Source: Bartonella sp. M0177 (GTDB lineage: Bacteria; Pseudomonadota; Alphaproteobacteria; Rhizobiales; Rhizobiaceae). From it: DNA of 64,000 bases. A program made the position numbers and the translations under genes. Positions 18,405 to 27,630 of the stretch are shown one piece after another (position 1 is the first letter of the stretch; each line of letters starts with the position of its first letter). The notes under the pieces are model-generated. The model was not told the DNA's origin, made no database searches, and worked only from the letters and a program-made list of their open reading frames with translations. Location of the stretch: assembly GCF_016102285.1 (NCBI RefSeq), contig NZ_JACFOY010000001.1, positions 2,358,501 to 2,422,500 on the forward strand, read 5' to 3'.

Positions 18405-19481
18405 ATGCGTGTTTTGGGAATTGAAACGAGTTGTGATGAAACGGCTGCCGCTATCGTCGAACGCGACGAGGGTGATAAAGCCCATATTGTCAGCAATATC
18501 GTTTGGAGCCAGATTGAAGACCACGTTCCTTATGGTGGTGTCGTTCCTGAAATTGCCGCACGTGCCCATGTCGAAATTCTGGACGGGCTCGTCAAACGCG
18601 CCCTTGAAGAAGCAAAACTGGAACTCGAGGATATTGATGCCATTGCCGCAACAGGTGGCCCCGGACTGATCGGCGGATTGATTGTCGGCTTGATGACGGC
18701 AAAAGCACTGGCGCTTGCCGCAAACAAGCCCTTTATTGCCATCAATCATCTGGAAGGCCATGCACTGACGGCAAAACTCACCAATAATCTTGACTATCCC
18801 TATCTTCTGCTTCTTGTTTCAGGTGGTCACACGCAAGTCATTCTGGTCAAAGGATTGGGGGATTACAAACGCCTTGGCACAACAATTGACGATGCTCTGG
18901 GCGAAGCTTTTGACAAAACGGCAAAGCTTCTTGGCCTTCCCTATCCCGGCGGTCCGATTATCGAAAAACTGGCCGCTCAAGGTGATAATCAAAGAATTGA
19001 ACTGCCAAGACCGTTGAAGGGTGAAAAACGGCTCGATTTCTCGTTTTCCGGCCTCAAAACTGCCGTGCGGCAAGTCGCTATGGAAATGGCACCTTTGAGC
19101 GACAAGGATATTGCCGATATTGCAGCCTCTTTCGAACTTGCCGTGACCGACACATTGAGCGACCGCGTCGAACGTTCGCTTGCTGTTTTCAAAAACGAAT
19201 ATCCTGATAAAGAGGCCTGCCTTGTCGTTGCGGGCGGTGTTGCATCAAACAAAGCCATTCGCAATTCATTGCAGAAATTGTGCGATGCACATGGCTTTAA
19301 ATTTATTGCACCGCCTATCGGTCTTTGCACCGACAATGCCGCCATGATTGCTTATGCCGGACTTCAACATTTTATTCACGGTGACCGTTCATCCTTCGAT
19401 ATTGCGCCGCGTTCGCGCTGGCCACTTGATGAGCAGTCATCACCATTGATCGGTGCCGGACGACGGGGAGCCAAAGCTTGA
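18405..19481 (+). CDS. tsaD: tRNA N6-threonylcarbamoyltransferase TsaD
   Basis: Transfers threonylcarbamoyl to A37 of ANN-decoding tRNAs, together with TsaB/TsaE. The sequence begins [18 protein letters not shown], with the metal-binding HLEGH (His115 and His119), the SGGHTQ loop and the VAGGVASN segment near the C-terminus. The ATG at 18405 has a GAGG site seven bases upstream; a TTG four codons earlier is less likely. It is divergent from hemD over ~250 bases and overlaps gpsA by four bases. Confidence 0.96.
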   Translation: MRVLGIETSCDETAAAIVERDEGDKAHIVSNIVWSQIEDHVPYGGVVPEIAARAHVEILDGLVKRALEEAKLELEDIDAIAATGGPGLIGGLIVGLMTAKALALAANKPFIAINHLEGHALTAKLTNNLDYPYLLLLVSGGHTQVILVKGLGDYKRLGTTIDDALGEAFDKTAKLLGLPYPGGPIIEKLAAQGDNQRIELPRPLKGEKRLDFSFSGLKTAVRQVAMEMAPLSDKDIADIAASFELAVTDTLSDRVERSLAVFKNEYPDKEACLVVAGGVASNKAIRNSLQKLCDAHGFKFIAPPIGLCTDNAAMIAYAGLQHFIHGDRSSFDIAPRSRWPLDEQSSPLIGAGRRGAKA

Positions 19482-20467
19482 ACAAAACGGGTAAAAAAAT
19501 TGCTGTCATGGGAAGCGGTGCGTGGGGCAGTGCACTTGCTGTTCTTTCTCATAATCTCGGGCATGATGTCGCACTTTACGGGCGCAATCCTGAAACCGTC
19601 GACCAAATCAATAAAAATCATATCAACCCGTATTATCTGCCGGATGTCGTTTTGCCTTCGGGACTTTCAGCCACAACCGATGCGGCTTATGCACTCGGCG
19701 GTGCCGATTTCGTTCTTGCTGTCATTCCGGCTCAGGTTTTTGCCTCTGCCTTGAATAGTTTTGCCCGCTTCATTCCTGAAAAAGCCCCGATTATTCTTTG
19801 TGCCAAAGGCATAGAACAGAAAACCGGACGCTTCATGTCCGACATTGTTTCGGATATTTTACCAAATCATCATATGGCAACACTTTCCGGCCCGAGTTTT
19901 GCCGAAGATGTCGCCCGTGGTCTGCCAACAGCCGTAACAATTGCGGCAAAAGACATCGAACTCTCCAAAGAAATCGCCAATCTGTTTTCAGGACCGGTTT
20001 TCCGTTGTTATGCGAGTGATGATATTGTCGGCGTAGAAATTGGCGGCTCGCTAAAAAATGTTCTTGCTATTGCTGCCGGTGCTGCTGCCGGACGTGGCCT
20101 TGGTGCCAGTGCACAAGCCGCTCTTGTAACCCGTGGTTTTGCCGAATTACGCCGCATTGGACGGGCCATGGGGGCGAAAGCAGAAACCATGACCGGCCTT
20201 TCGGTATTGGGCGATCTTATACTCACCTGTTCATCGGCAAAATCGCGCAATTTCACTTATGGTTTTGCGCTGGGCCAAGAAAAATCGACCGATGGTTTGA
20301 AATTGGCGGAAGGTGTTGCCACCGCGCCAGGTGCAGCCGAGCTCTGCCACAAAAAAAATATCGTTGCACCGGTTATTGATGCCGTTGCCGATTTGCTTGA
20401 CAGACGCATCACCATTGACGAAGCTGTCACTGCGCTTATTACCCGCCCTTTGAAATCGGAGGATTAG
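19478..20467 (+). CDS. gpsA: Glycerol-3-phosphate dehydrogenase [NAD(P)+]
   Basis: Makes sn-glycerol-3-phosphate from dihydroxyacetone phosphate for phospholipid synthesis. The NAD(P) loop GSGAWGSAL is at residues 12-20, followed by [15 protein letters not shown], the [11 protein letters not shown] block and [13 protein letters not shown] carrying the catalytic lysine. 329 residues, normal length. The start is a TTG that overlaps the tsaD stop (TTGA), indicating translational coupling. Second gene of the tsaD-gpsA-yciI-EVE unit. Confidence 0.95.
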   Translation: MNKTGKKIAVMGSGAWGSALAVLSHNLGHDVALYGRNPETVDQINKNHINPYYLPDVVLPSGLSATTDAAYALGGADFVLAVIPAQVFASALNSFARFIPEKAPIILCAKGIEQKTGRFMSDIVSDILPNHHMATLSGPSFAEDVARGLPTAVTIAAKDIELSKEIANLFSGPVFRCYASDDIVGVEIGGSLKNVLAIAAGAAAGRGLGASAQAALVTRGFAELRRIGRAMGAKAETMTGLSVLGDLILTCSSAKSRNFTYGFALGQEKSTDGLKLAEGVATAPGAAELCHKKNIVAPVIDAVADLLDRRITIDEAVTALITRPLKSED

Positions 20468-20470
20468 ACA

Positions 20471-20761
20471 ATGCTTTATGCCGTTATCTGCAATGATAAA
20501 AAAGACCATTTGCATGTTCGTCTCGACATACGCCCGAAACATCTCGACTATCTGAAAAGCCTTGGCAAAACCCTTAAATTTGCAGGCCCCTTTCTTGATG
20601 ATAATGACAAGCCTAACGGCACTTTGATCGTTGTGGAAGCAAAATCACTGGAAGAAGCCAAGAGTTTTGCCGAAAACGACCCTTATGCAAAAGCCGGACT
20701 CTTCAGCGATATGAAAATCCGACCGTGGCGCTGGAGTGTCAATAATCCCGAGGAAGCTTGA
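20471..20761 (+). CDS. YciI family protein
   Basis: A 96-residue ferredoxin-like alpha/beta protein with the YciI-family pattern: an N-terminal beta strand LYAVICNDK, the HLDYLKSL helix and the D-P-Y-A-K-A-G-L motif near the end. Members are mostly uncharacterised or related to dehalogenase-like domains. It begins three bases after gpsA stops and is followed at once by the EVE-domain gene, so it belongs to the same operon. Confidence 0.9.
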   Translation: MLYAVICNDKKDHLHVRLDIRPKHLDYLKSLGKTLKFAGPFLDDNDKPNGTLIVVEAKSLEEAKSFAENDPYAKAGLFSDMKIRPWRWSVNNPEEA

Positions 20762-20762
20762 A

Positions 20763-21188
20763 ATGGCTTATTGGTTATTCAAATCCGAGCCATTCAAATG
20801 GTCGTGGGAGATGCAAAAAAACAAAGGTGCCGAAGGCGAACAGTGGGACGGTGTGCGCAATTATCAGGCTCGCAACAATATGCGGGCTATGAAAATTGGT
20901 GACAAGGGTTTCTTTTATCACTCGAATGAAGGACTGGAAATCGTCGGAATCGTTGAAGTTTGCAAAACTGCGCACCACGATTCGACAACCGATGACCCAC
21001 GTTGGGAATGTGTCGATATCCGCGCTGTTTGCGATATGCCGAAGCCTGTTACTTTGAAAGCCGTCAAAGCCAATCCGAAGCTTGCCAATATGTCTTTGGT
21101 GACCTCCATGCGCCTTTCGGTGCAGCCGGTGCGCGAAGATGAATGGCAAGAAGTCTGCCGGATGGGCGGACTTTCACCGGCTCCCTGA
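20763..21188 (+). CDS. EVE domain protein (thymocyte nuclear protein 1-like)
   Basis: A 141-residue PUA-like EVE-domain protein. It begins MAYWLFKSEPFKWSW and shows GVRNYQARNNMRAMKIGDKGFFYHS, both family hallmarks; the aromatic cage of EVE domains binds modified bases in nucleic acid. The target is not known for this member. I use the ATG one base past the yciI stop region rather than an upstream in-frame ATG (20736) inside yciI, since conservation starts at MAYW. Confidence 0.92.
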   Translation: MAYWLFKSEPFKWSWEMQKNKGAEGEQWDGVRNYQARNNMRAMKIGDKGFFYHSNEGLEIVGIVEVCKTAHHDSTTDDPRWECVDIRAVCDMPKPVTLKAVKANPKLANMSLVTSMRLSVQPVREDEWQEVCRMGGLSPAP

Positions 21189-21240
21189 AAATTTTGGCAG
21201 GGTGTGATAATTTCGGCAAAATATTTAATTCGCCACCACG

Positions 21241-21909
21241 ATGGATAAAAAAACATTCATTCTCGAAAACACCTCTCCGCTTGCCTGTCTCAACATTCCG
21301 TCGATAAAACTTTATCAGGCTGATGAAGTCCACAAACTCTGGCACATGACCGAAGCCGAGATGGGCAAAATAGATCTTCCTCCACCGTTTTGGGCTTTTC
21401 CATGGGCAGGTGGCGAGGCATTGGCGCTCTATATTCTGGAAAACCCTGATATAGTGACGGGCAAAAAAGTGCTCGATTTCGCCTCCGGTTCGGGACTGGT
21501 TGGTATTGCTGCAAAACAGGCGGGCGCTTTATCGGTTCTTTCCAATGATATTGATGCTTTTGCATGTGAAGCAATCCGGCTTAATGCCCGCCTCAATAAT
21601 GTGTCACTCACGATCGAAAATGACAATCTTGTCAATAAAGGCGAGGCGTTACAAAACGCTTTCGATGTTATTCTTGCCGGTGATGTCTTCTATGACAAAA
21701 TAATGAGTGAAACTGTCATTGACTGGTTTCGACATTTCGACCGGTCAAAAACTGTTATACTTGTCGGTGATCCTGCACGCGCTTATCTTCCGGTAAAATT
21801 GCTGGAAAGAAAAGCAACGTTCAAGCTTCGTGTTTCCAAAGCAGTCGAAGATAATGACTGCAAGCAAGTGACAATCTGGCAAATCACAAAGTGCCATTCC
21901 GGCAAATAA
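21241..21909 (+). CDS. SAM-dependent protein methyltransferase, EtfB-KMT/COG3897 type
   Basis: Class I methyltransferase of 222 residues. The SAM-binding loop is VLDFASGSGLVGIAA (about 77-91), followed by SNDIDAFA and a catalytic-region DVILAGDVFYD (about 145-155). The upstream PPPFWAFPWAGGEALA segment is shared with the PrmA-like/COG3897 group, which includes the electron-transfer-flavoprotein beta-subunit lysine methyltransferase described in mitochondria and Agrobacterium. I therefore consider EtfB lysine methylation the most likely role, without direct proof. It lies just downstream of the EVE gene. Confidence 0.8.
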   Translation: MDKKTFILENTSPLACLNIPSIKLYQADEVHKLWHMTEAEMGKIDLPPPFWAFPWAGGEALALYILENPDIVTGKKVLDFASGSGLVGIAAKQAGALSVLSNDIDAFACEAIRLNARLNNVSLTIENDNLVNKGEALQNAFDVILAGDVFYDKIMSETVIDWFRHFDRSKTVILVGDPARAYLPVKLLERKATFKLRVSKAVEDNDCKQVTIWQITKCHSGK

Positions 21910-22177
21910 CTGTTCGGGCAGTCATATCGGGTCTTGGCCGGTTTTCGGCGGGTTTTTGCGCTATTTTTTGCGAATTTCACTCAAAAAACCGGTTCTATAA
22001 TTAATTTTTTGAATTTATTTAATGCTGCATTTACCGCTTACCCCTTAGAACCCATCCACCTAATCACTATATTATAGGTGCTATCCGTCATCATTTTGGT
22101 TTCATCCTTTTTGATAATGACCTGTCGGGGAGAACAAAAGGGATGGGTAAATAAACGTAAGACGGAAATGAAGAGGT

Positions 22178-22333
22178 ATGAACAGAATGTGGTTGATGCG
22201 CATTATCCGGGCTGTTCTTTCGCTCGCAATTACATTGGGCGTTATTATTGTTGTGATTAACAATGCTAACAGCCAAAGCTTGAATGCACTATCGCCGGTT
22301 TGTCCTGCGGTTCTTCAAAGTTCCTGTCTTTAA
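22178..22333 (+). CDS. Small membrane or exported protein (51 residues), unrecognised
   Basis: An intact small ORF in an otherwise empty 750-base gap. It encodes MNRMWLMRIIRAVLSL, then a hydrophobic stretch LAITLGVIIVVIN, then a short polar tail with two cysteines (SPVCPAVLQSSCL). This is the profile of a single-span membrane peptide or signal peptide with a short mature part. An AAGAGG site lies one base before the first ATG (22178) and ten bases before the second (22187); the second may be the real start. I do not recognise the family. Confidence 0.45.
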   Translation: MNRMWLMRIIRAVLSLAITLGVIIVVINNANSQSLNALSPVCPAVLQSSCL

Positions 22334-22666
22334 AAAATTATAACGGGGAAAGTTAATGACAGGCCATAGACAGGAAATGCGAAACGACTCCAGTTTGCTT
22401 TTTGGTGCACGACCGGAAGAACAATCGCGGAAATAAAAAATAACACGCATTCAAGGGCTGATATCATCATCCGGACTTATGAATAGCAGCAAAGACCCTG
22501 CTTTTGTTCGATATAAGAAAACCCGAGATTTTTAGGGGAAGTTTAATTTTTTTAATATTATGATATGGTAAATGGGATTGGTCGGAGTTCAACTTCTCTC
22601 AAAATGAAATTCGACCAAGTAAACAATAGGGATTTGGTGAGTGCCTGCTCATCCGGAGCTTAGTGA
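22334..22666. other. Interval before the L,D-transpeptidase gene
   Basis: No large ORF. A 26-codon ORF (22356-22436) starts with a good GGGGA ribosome site seven bases upstream but has no recognisable features. The remainder is AT-rich and probably holds the promoter of the transpeptidase gene; the 21910-22177 stretch before the small ORF likewise shows no gene. Confidence 0.35.
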
Positions 22667-23860
22667 ATGAAAATTGGAACCGCACTTCTTGCTTCTTTTT
22701 TCCTTACAGCAACTTTTTTAAGTGGTTGCCAGGAATCATCCAATTTGCCGCAGATCGGCAAAGCAACACAGGAATTGCCCAAAAAACTGCAAGACAAGAT
22801 GGCCGCCAAGAATATGGAAAAATATTCGCCTATTCTTGTTAGAGTTTTCAAGGAAGAAAGTGTCGTCGAGATTTGGAAGCAGACACGCACCGGAAAATAT
22901 GACCTCATTTCCACTTATAATATATGCAAATGGTCAGGAAAACTCGGACCAAAATATATGGAAGGTGACAGGCAGGCACCGGAAGGCTTCTACACAATTC
23001 GTCCAAGCCAGATGAATCCGAATTCGAACTATTATCTCGCTTTCAATATCGGCTTTCCCAATGCCTATGATCAGGTAAACGGCCGCACCGGTCAACATTT
23101 GATGGTGCATGGAGCCTGTTCTTCATCCGGCTGCTATTCGATGAGCGACGAAAACATTGCGCAGATCTACGCTTTCGGGCGGGATTCTTTCAAAGGTGGT
23201 CAGCGCGAATTCCAGCTTGAGGCCTTTCCGTTCCGCATGACAGCCGAAAATATGGCTCGTTATCGCAATGACCCGAACTATAAATTCTGGACAATGCTCA
23301 AAGAAGGCTATGATATTTTTGAAGTAACAAAACGTCCGCCGAAGGTCGACGTTTGTGAAAAACGCTACGTCTTCAACCGCAATACCGACGGGAAAGCTTT
23401 GACACCGGCCGGCGTGTGCCCTGCTGCGGCGCCCGATTCATCGTTGCAAACCGCTTTTGCGTCATACCAAAAGAAATATGATGATGCCTTTTCATCTGCC
23501 CGTGAAAAGAAAATGAAAGCACCAGCACCAACAATTCAAGGCGTGGAAGAGGCTTCTCTTGTTGCCGATTGGAGCCGCAAACGTGCTGCAGGCGTTCAAG
23601 TTTCCCGTGAACCACCGTCATTGACACCGGCATCCAAAGAAACGCCTGATGCGCCGGATATAGCAAAAGAAAATGCGGTTGCATCAAAATCTGCCAACCC
23701 GACAGAGAAAACGGCAAGCACCGTTATCCCCACTCCGAAACCGGAAACCGGTGGTCAATCGCTTGCCGAAGAAGAGGCGCAAAATTCCGGAGCACCGGTC
23801 ACTCCGGCAGCCAATGAGCCACAGGAAAAGAAAACTCTCTGGAAATTATTTGGTGGCTGA
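22667..23860 (+). CDS. L,D-transpeptidase (YkuD/YafK family) lipoprotein
   Basis: Cell-wall enzyme family that forms 3-3 crosslinks or attaches proteins to peptidoglycan. An N-terminal lipoprotein signal ends in the lipobox LSGC (Cys21). The YkuD catalytic motif is clear: MVHGACSSSGCYSM with His148 and the nucleophile Cys156. After about residue 270 the protein continues as an Ala/Pro/Lys/Glu-rich tail of about 125 residues, low in complexity, perhaps spanning the wall. This architecture is common in rhizobial YafK-like proteins. The downstream tusA gene overlaps its last codons. Confidence 0.9.
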   Translation: MKIGTALLASFFLTATFLSGCQESSNLPQIGKATQELPKKLQDKMAAKNMEKYSPILVRVFKEESVVEIWKQTRTGKYDLISTYNICKWSGKLGPKYMEGDRQAPEGFYTIRPSQMNPNSNYYLAFNIGFPNAYDQVNGRTGQHLMVHGACSSSGCYSMSDENIAQIYAFGRDSFKGGQREFQLEAFPFRMTAENMARYRNDPNYKFWTMLKEGYDIFEVTKRPPKVDVCEKRYVFNRNTDGKALTPAGVCPAAAPDSSLQTAFASYQKKYDDAFSSAREKKMKAPAPTIQGVEEASLVADWSRKRAAGVQVSREPPSLTPASKETPDAPDIAKENAVASKSANPTEKTASTVIPTPKPETGGQSLAEEEAQNSGAPVTPAANEPQEKKTLWKLFGG

Positions 23861-24089
23861 AAAAAGTTTTATCTATGACTTGCGCGGGCTTAAATGCCCG
23901 CTTGTTCTTTTAAAGACGAGAAAAAAGCTATCCGTGCTACCGGATAATATGACGCTCGTTATATTGAGCGATGACCCTCTGGCACCTCTGGATATTGCCA
24001 ATTATTGCCGCCAGCAAAATTACGGCTTTGAAAAAAGCCTTGTAAACGGCATTCATCACCTTGCCATCATACCAAACGGACAGTCCTGA
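23853..24089 (+). CDS. TusA-family sulfurtransferase
   Basis: A 78-residue TusA/SirA-like sulfur carrier. The family signature is DLRGLKCPLVLLKTRK, with the persulfide cysteine in KCP (about residue 13) and the CPxP motif reduced to CPLV. Members relay sulfur for tRNA thiolation or molybdenum cofactor formation. The best start is a GTG (23853) overlapping the transpeptidase stop by eight bases, implying translational coupling; a TTG one codon earlier is equally possible. The cysteine and the ILSDDP...ANYC pattern are intact. Confidence 0.85.
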   Translation: MAEKSFIYDLRGLKCPLVLLKTRKKLSVLPDNMTLVILSDDPLAPLDIANYCRQQNYGFEKSLVNGIHHLAIIPNGQS

Positions 24090-24312
24090 AAACCGGAACA
24101 TATCCAAAAGCGAAAAAGAGTAATTTCCTTGCCCGCTTCCCGAAGGCGTGCTCTTCCGGTCATTCCAATCCGACAGCCTTGCTGAAATGCAGTTTTATCC
24201 CGTGGCAAGTAATTTTTCTTTAGTGCTGCGCCCTGAAATTCCGGTTATGTGCACATGACGCTACGCGCTTCTATCGGAATTGCGGACAGCGTCCCTTTGA
24301 TTTTTCAGCTCT
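24090..24312. other. Interval between tusA and a doubtful minus-strand ORF
   Basis: No gene recognised. The tusA and cobW genes converge here. No clear terminator hairpin with a T-tract was found. Confidence 0.3.
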
Positions 24313-24522
24313 TTACTTCACGTCCAATCTTTCCGGAACGGGCAATGTTTCGTTTGCTTGGAGAGCTTCCGGCCAAAAATTGGCAATGCCGATAACAAGA
24401 TCAGCCACGCTATTTTCATTGTCAGCTTTTAAACAGGGGTAACCACACAAAGCCCATTTATGACGCCGCGTTTCGTGACGCCCCGTTTCATGAAAAGCAA
24501 AATAAAAAGATAGACCGGCCAA
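24313..24522 (-). CDS. Doubtful hypothetical ORF downstream of the COG0523 gene
   Basis: An open frame of about 69-85 codons directly after the COG0523 GTPase gene on the same strand. The reading frame begins in the GTPase stop region without an ATG; a TTG at 24522 is the first conventional start. The product has a hydrophobic/aromatic patch (LAGLSFYFAF) followed by a charged His/Arg stretch (HETGRHETRRHK) and a C-terminal PEALQANETLPVPERL. I recognise no domain. It could be a real small protein, a decayed gene or chance. Confidence 0.22.
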   Translation of the reverse strand: MAGLSFYFAFHETGRHETRRHKWALCGYPCLKADNENSVADLVIGIANFWPEALQANETLPVPERLDVK

Positions 24523-24575
24523 AAACCGGAGAGCCAGTTGAATGGGAGCAGAAATCTTCCGCGAAAAACGCCAGA

Positions 24576-25670
24576 CTAGAATTTAAACCCCGGTATTGCG
24601 AGCGGATTATCTGTCATTGCAGCGCGATCAGCCTTATCAAGCACAGGTTTTCCCAAAAAAGCGTCGAACATTTCACGCACTGTCGTTTCATCTATCCCGT
24701 CGGTAATCATAACAAGCCGCGTTTCATGACGGCCTTCCGGCCATTTGGACAGGCGAACCGGCGGATGGAACAAAGTCTGGACACCGTGGATAACTACCGG
24801 ACGTGACGGATCTTCCTCAAGCTCGACAATGCCTTTCATGCGCAGCATTTTTGCCCCGTGATTGGCACGCAAAAGATCTATAAACGCTTCCAGCGCAAAA
24901 TAGGGAATAGGTTTGTCGTGCGTGAGAGAAAAAGCATGAATCGTATCGGAATGACGATTGACATCATGATGGTGGTGATGATGCTCGTGATCGTCTTCTT
25001 TACCAAGCCAGTTTCTGATATCCGGAGCTTTGTTGCTCAAATCGAAAACGCCGATATTGACGAGCGCTGATGGTGGACAGTGGGCAGCATCGGAATAAAG
25101 AATTTCGGCTGTGGGATTAAGTTTGCCAAGCTCGCTCATCAATGGTTCGAGCGTTTTTTTATCTTTTATAAGATCGGTTTTGGTGAGAACAATCCGGTCA
25201 GCAAATGCAACCTGATTGCGTGCTTCTTTATGCCGTGCCAGAGTTTCCAGTCCATTGACCGCGTCGACAGTGGTAATAACCCCGTCTATGACAAAAGATT
25301 GAACCATTGCCGGATGGCCTAACAAAGCTTGCAGAATGGGTGCCGGATCGGCAAGACCGGTTGTTTCAATAACCACATGCTTCAAACTTTTGATACGACC
25401 TGTTTGAAGCCGGTCGACGAGACTTGCGAGACTATCGACAAGCTGCCCGCGCATCGTACAGCAAAGGCAGCCATTGGATAGTTCGATAACGCCATCATCG
25501 GCTTGTTCAACGAGAAGATTATCAATTCCTACCTCGCCGAATTCGTTGACAATAACGGCTGTATCGGTGAGCATCGGGTCTTTGAGAACCCGATTAAGCA
25601 ACGTGGTTTTTCCCGACCCCAGAAAACCGGTAAAAATCGTAACAGCGATACGGTTCATCGAATTCGTCAT
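24576..25670 (-). CDS. COG0523 (CobW/YeiR-type) G3E GTPase, metal chaperone-like
   Basis: GTPase of the G3E family, whose members insert or deliver Zn, Co or other metals. P-loop GFLGSGKT (residues 15-22), the metal-binding CxCC motif GCLCC (67-71), ETTGLADP, and a histidine-rich linker (DDHEHHHHHHD, about 222-232) that probably buffers metal before the C-terminal CobW_C domain. No cobalamin genes are nearby, so a zinc-type role is more likely than cobalt. It overlaps the D,D-carboxypeptidase stop by four bases (ATGA) and is translationally coupled to it. I start at ATG 25670. Confidence 0.87.
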   Translation of the reverse strand: MTNSMNRIAVTIFTGFLGSGKTTLLNRVLKDPMLTDTAVIVNEFGEVGIDNLLVEQADDGVIELSNGCLCCTMRGQLVDSLASLVDRLQTGRIKSLKHVVIETTGLADPAPILQALLGHPAMVQSFVIDGVITTVDAVNGLETLARHKEARNQVAFADRIVLTKTDLIKDKKTLEPLMSELGKLNPTAEILYSDAAHCPPSALVNIGVFDLSNKAPDIRNWLGKEDDHEHHHHHHDVNRHSDTIHAFSLTHDKPIPYFALEAFIDLLRANHGAKMLRMKGIVELEEDPSRPVVIHGVQTLFHPPVRLSKWPEGRHETRLVMITDGIDETTVREMFDAFLGKPVLDKADRAAMTDNPLAIPGFKF

Positions 25671-26752
25671 TGCGCATCCATTGATTGGGGACGGGGTGTG
25701 GGAACCGGAATTTTCCAAGCCGGTATTTCACCCGGTTTTGCAGGTGCCGGTGCCGAAATCAGCCGCACTTGCAACGGCGTTACATCAAGCGGTTGAGCCG
25801 AAATATAAGGTGAGTCAAAAACCACTTTTCCTTTTTCGTCGCGATGTTGCATACGTGCTTTCCATGCGTCATCATTGCATATTCTGTCTTTGATATCGCT
25901 TACCTGTGTGAGTTTCGTTCCATAAGGCTGCAAAGTTGCAAGTGTCTTTTGTGACGAGCCTTGATTGGCAAAACCGTCATTCAAAAGTTTGGCGGCAAGA
26001 GCCTCACGTTGGTCAATCCGATCGGCACCGAGAACAACGGCTATGATAGTGCGCTTGTTGCGGGTCGCCGATGCAACAAGATTAAATCCGGATGCACAGA
26101 TGAAACCGGTTTTCATGCCATCGGCGCCGGAAAAACGACCAATCAGATTATTCGAATTTTGTTCGACTTTGCGCCCGCCTCCGAAATCGATCGCGGGAAT
26201 AGAAAAATAATGAGCATATTCAGGAAACTCCCGACGAATTTGTACCGCCAGAACGGCAAGGTCACGGGCCGTTGAATAATTATCAGGATTGGGAAGGCCA
26301 TTGGCATTGGCAAAATGTGTTCCGAACATACCAAGACGCTGTGCCTCTGCATTCATACGAACAACAAAAGCTTGTTCCGAGCCACCCACTGTTTCGGCAA
26401 TTGCCGTTGCAAGATCATTGGTGGATTTTACCAGAGTGATCGACAAGGCTGTGTCGAGATCAAGGACGGAACCGGGCTTATATCCCGAATGGCTGGGGGG
26501 AAGTTTTGCAGCCGCAGCACTCACGGTTACTCTTGTTTGCGGCGTAACGTCACCATTGTGAAGAGCGCGGAAAGTGACATAGGCAGTCATCATCTTTGTG
26601 AGTGAAGCAGGATACCATCGGTCGAATGCATCATTTTGAGCAAGGATACGGCCGGTTGCAACATCAACGGATATATAAGGGTTGGCCTGAGCAGACGTCA
26701 GACTTATAAAAAACATTACAAAAAGGGTGGATATACCCAATATCTTATGCAT
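25667..26752 (-). CDS. D-alanyl-D-alanine carboxypeptidase (DacA/DacF family, S11)
   Basis: Periplasmic penicillin-binding protein that trims the terminal D-Ala from peptidoglycan stem peptides. Signal peptide at residues 1-23 (ends AQA). All three active-site motifs are present: SxxK (S50-LTK53), SxN (S110-TN112) and KTG (K214-T215-G216). The C-terminal ~100 residues are a looser tail ending in Pro-rich sequence rather than a typical amphipathic anchor. The ATG at 26752 fits the signal peptide; upstream in-frame codons to 26860 encode a charged, unlikely extension. Confidence 0.92.
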   Translation of the reverse strand: MHKILGISTLFVMFFISLTSAQANPYISVDVATGRILAQNDAFDRWYPASLTKMMTAYVTFRALHNGDVTPQTRVTVSAAAAKLPPSHSGYKPGSVLDLDTALSITLVKSTNDLATAIAETVGGSEQAFVVRMNAEAQRLGMFGTHFANANGLPNPDNYSTARDLAVLAVQIRREFPEYAHYFSIPAIDFGGGRKVEQNSNNLIGRFSGADGMKTGFICASGFNLVASATRNKRTIIAVVLGADRIDQREALAAKLLNDGFANQGSSQKTLATLQPYGTKLTQVSDIKDRICNDDAWKARMQHRDEKGKVVFDSPYISAQPLDVTPLQVRLISAPAPAKPGEIPAWKIPVPTPRPQSMDAQ

Positions 26753-27097
26753 ATCAAATGATCCAAATCGGACTTGTCTTTTTGTTTGAGGTTCTTTTAG
26801 AACCTGTCTCTTACCAAATGAGCGATAAAGTTTACTAACTCTATAGCTTAAAAAATTCAAAATCGCATAAAAATATGACCGATAACATATAAGTTGATAC
26901 GAAAAACCCTACCCTAATTGGATTTAAAAAACGATTTGCCTGTGAACAAATGTTTTTTTGCCGATCATGATGCATGATGTGTAGAAATATAGTATATATT
27001 GGTCAAACTACAGCTCCAAGAATATTGAAGCGGAGTAGGTTAGTTCTTATCTGCGTGTCAGGGCATAAGTCCGAATTGAAGAGGGAAGGAAACAGAT
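26753..27097. other. Divergent promoter interval
   Basis: About 345 AT-rich bases between the carboxypeptidase and universal stress protein genes, transcribed divergently. No ORF supported. Near 26967-26978 lies a palindrome-like gatcatgatgcatgatg stretch, possibly regulatory; the Usp ribosome site (gagggaagga) is at 27079-27088. Confidence 0.35.
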
Positions 27098-27547
27098 ATG
27101 TATGAACGTATTCTTGTAGCAACGGATGGTTCAGAACTTGCTGACCGTGGCGTTGATGCAGCCGTCGAGCTTGCGAAAAAAACCGGTGGCGAGCTTTTCG
27201 TTGTAACCGTCACAAGTTTAATGCCATCTTACGGCATTGTTGTTGGTGCCGAATGGGCTTCAAGCCCGGGAGCCTTTGACGAATTCCGTAAAGAAATGGA
27301 AGACGGTGCCCGCAAAATTCTTGAGGGAGCGCTCAACAAAGCAGAAAAGCAAGGGGTTAAAGCCAAAGGCGTTCATGCAGAAAATCAACTTGCTGCTGCC
27401 GGCATTGTCGACGCGGCAAATGAACATAATGCCGATCTTATTATTATTGCCTCGCATGGGCGTCGCGGTGTTAACCGGCTCATTCTCGGCAGTCAGGCTT
27501 CGGAAGTTCTGGCAATGAGTGAACGTCCGGTTATGGTGATCAAATAA
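27098..27547 (+). CDS. Universal stress protein (UspA family)
   Basis: A 149-residue ATP-binding-type Usp: strand one YERILVATDGSELADRG, and the phosphate-binding motif G-x2-G-x9-G-S seen as GRRGVNRLILGSQASEV near the C-terminus. Such proteins accumulate under stress, starvation or low oxygen. Strong AGGGAAGGA ribosome site. It is monocistronic with a strong terminator 30 bases downstream. Confidence 0.93.
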   Translation: MYERILVATDGSELADRGVDAAVELAKKTGGELFVVTVTSLMPSYGIVVGAEWASSPGAFDEFRKEMEDGARKILEGALNKAEKQGVKAKGVHAENQLAAAGIVDAANEHNADLIIIASHGRRGVNRLILGSQASEVLAMSERPVMVIK

Positions 27548-27570
27548 TCATTTCATTCAACGTGCTATTA

Positions 27571-27597
27571 AAAGCGGACTTTACGTCCGCTTTTTTT
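27571..27597 (+). terminator. Terminator of the universal stress protein gene
   Basis: Eight-pair stem aagcggac/gtccgctt with loop tttac followed by seven T's. Confidence 0.9.
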
Positions 27598-27630
27598 ATG
27601 AAACACATAATTTTCTATCCAATTTGCTTT

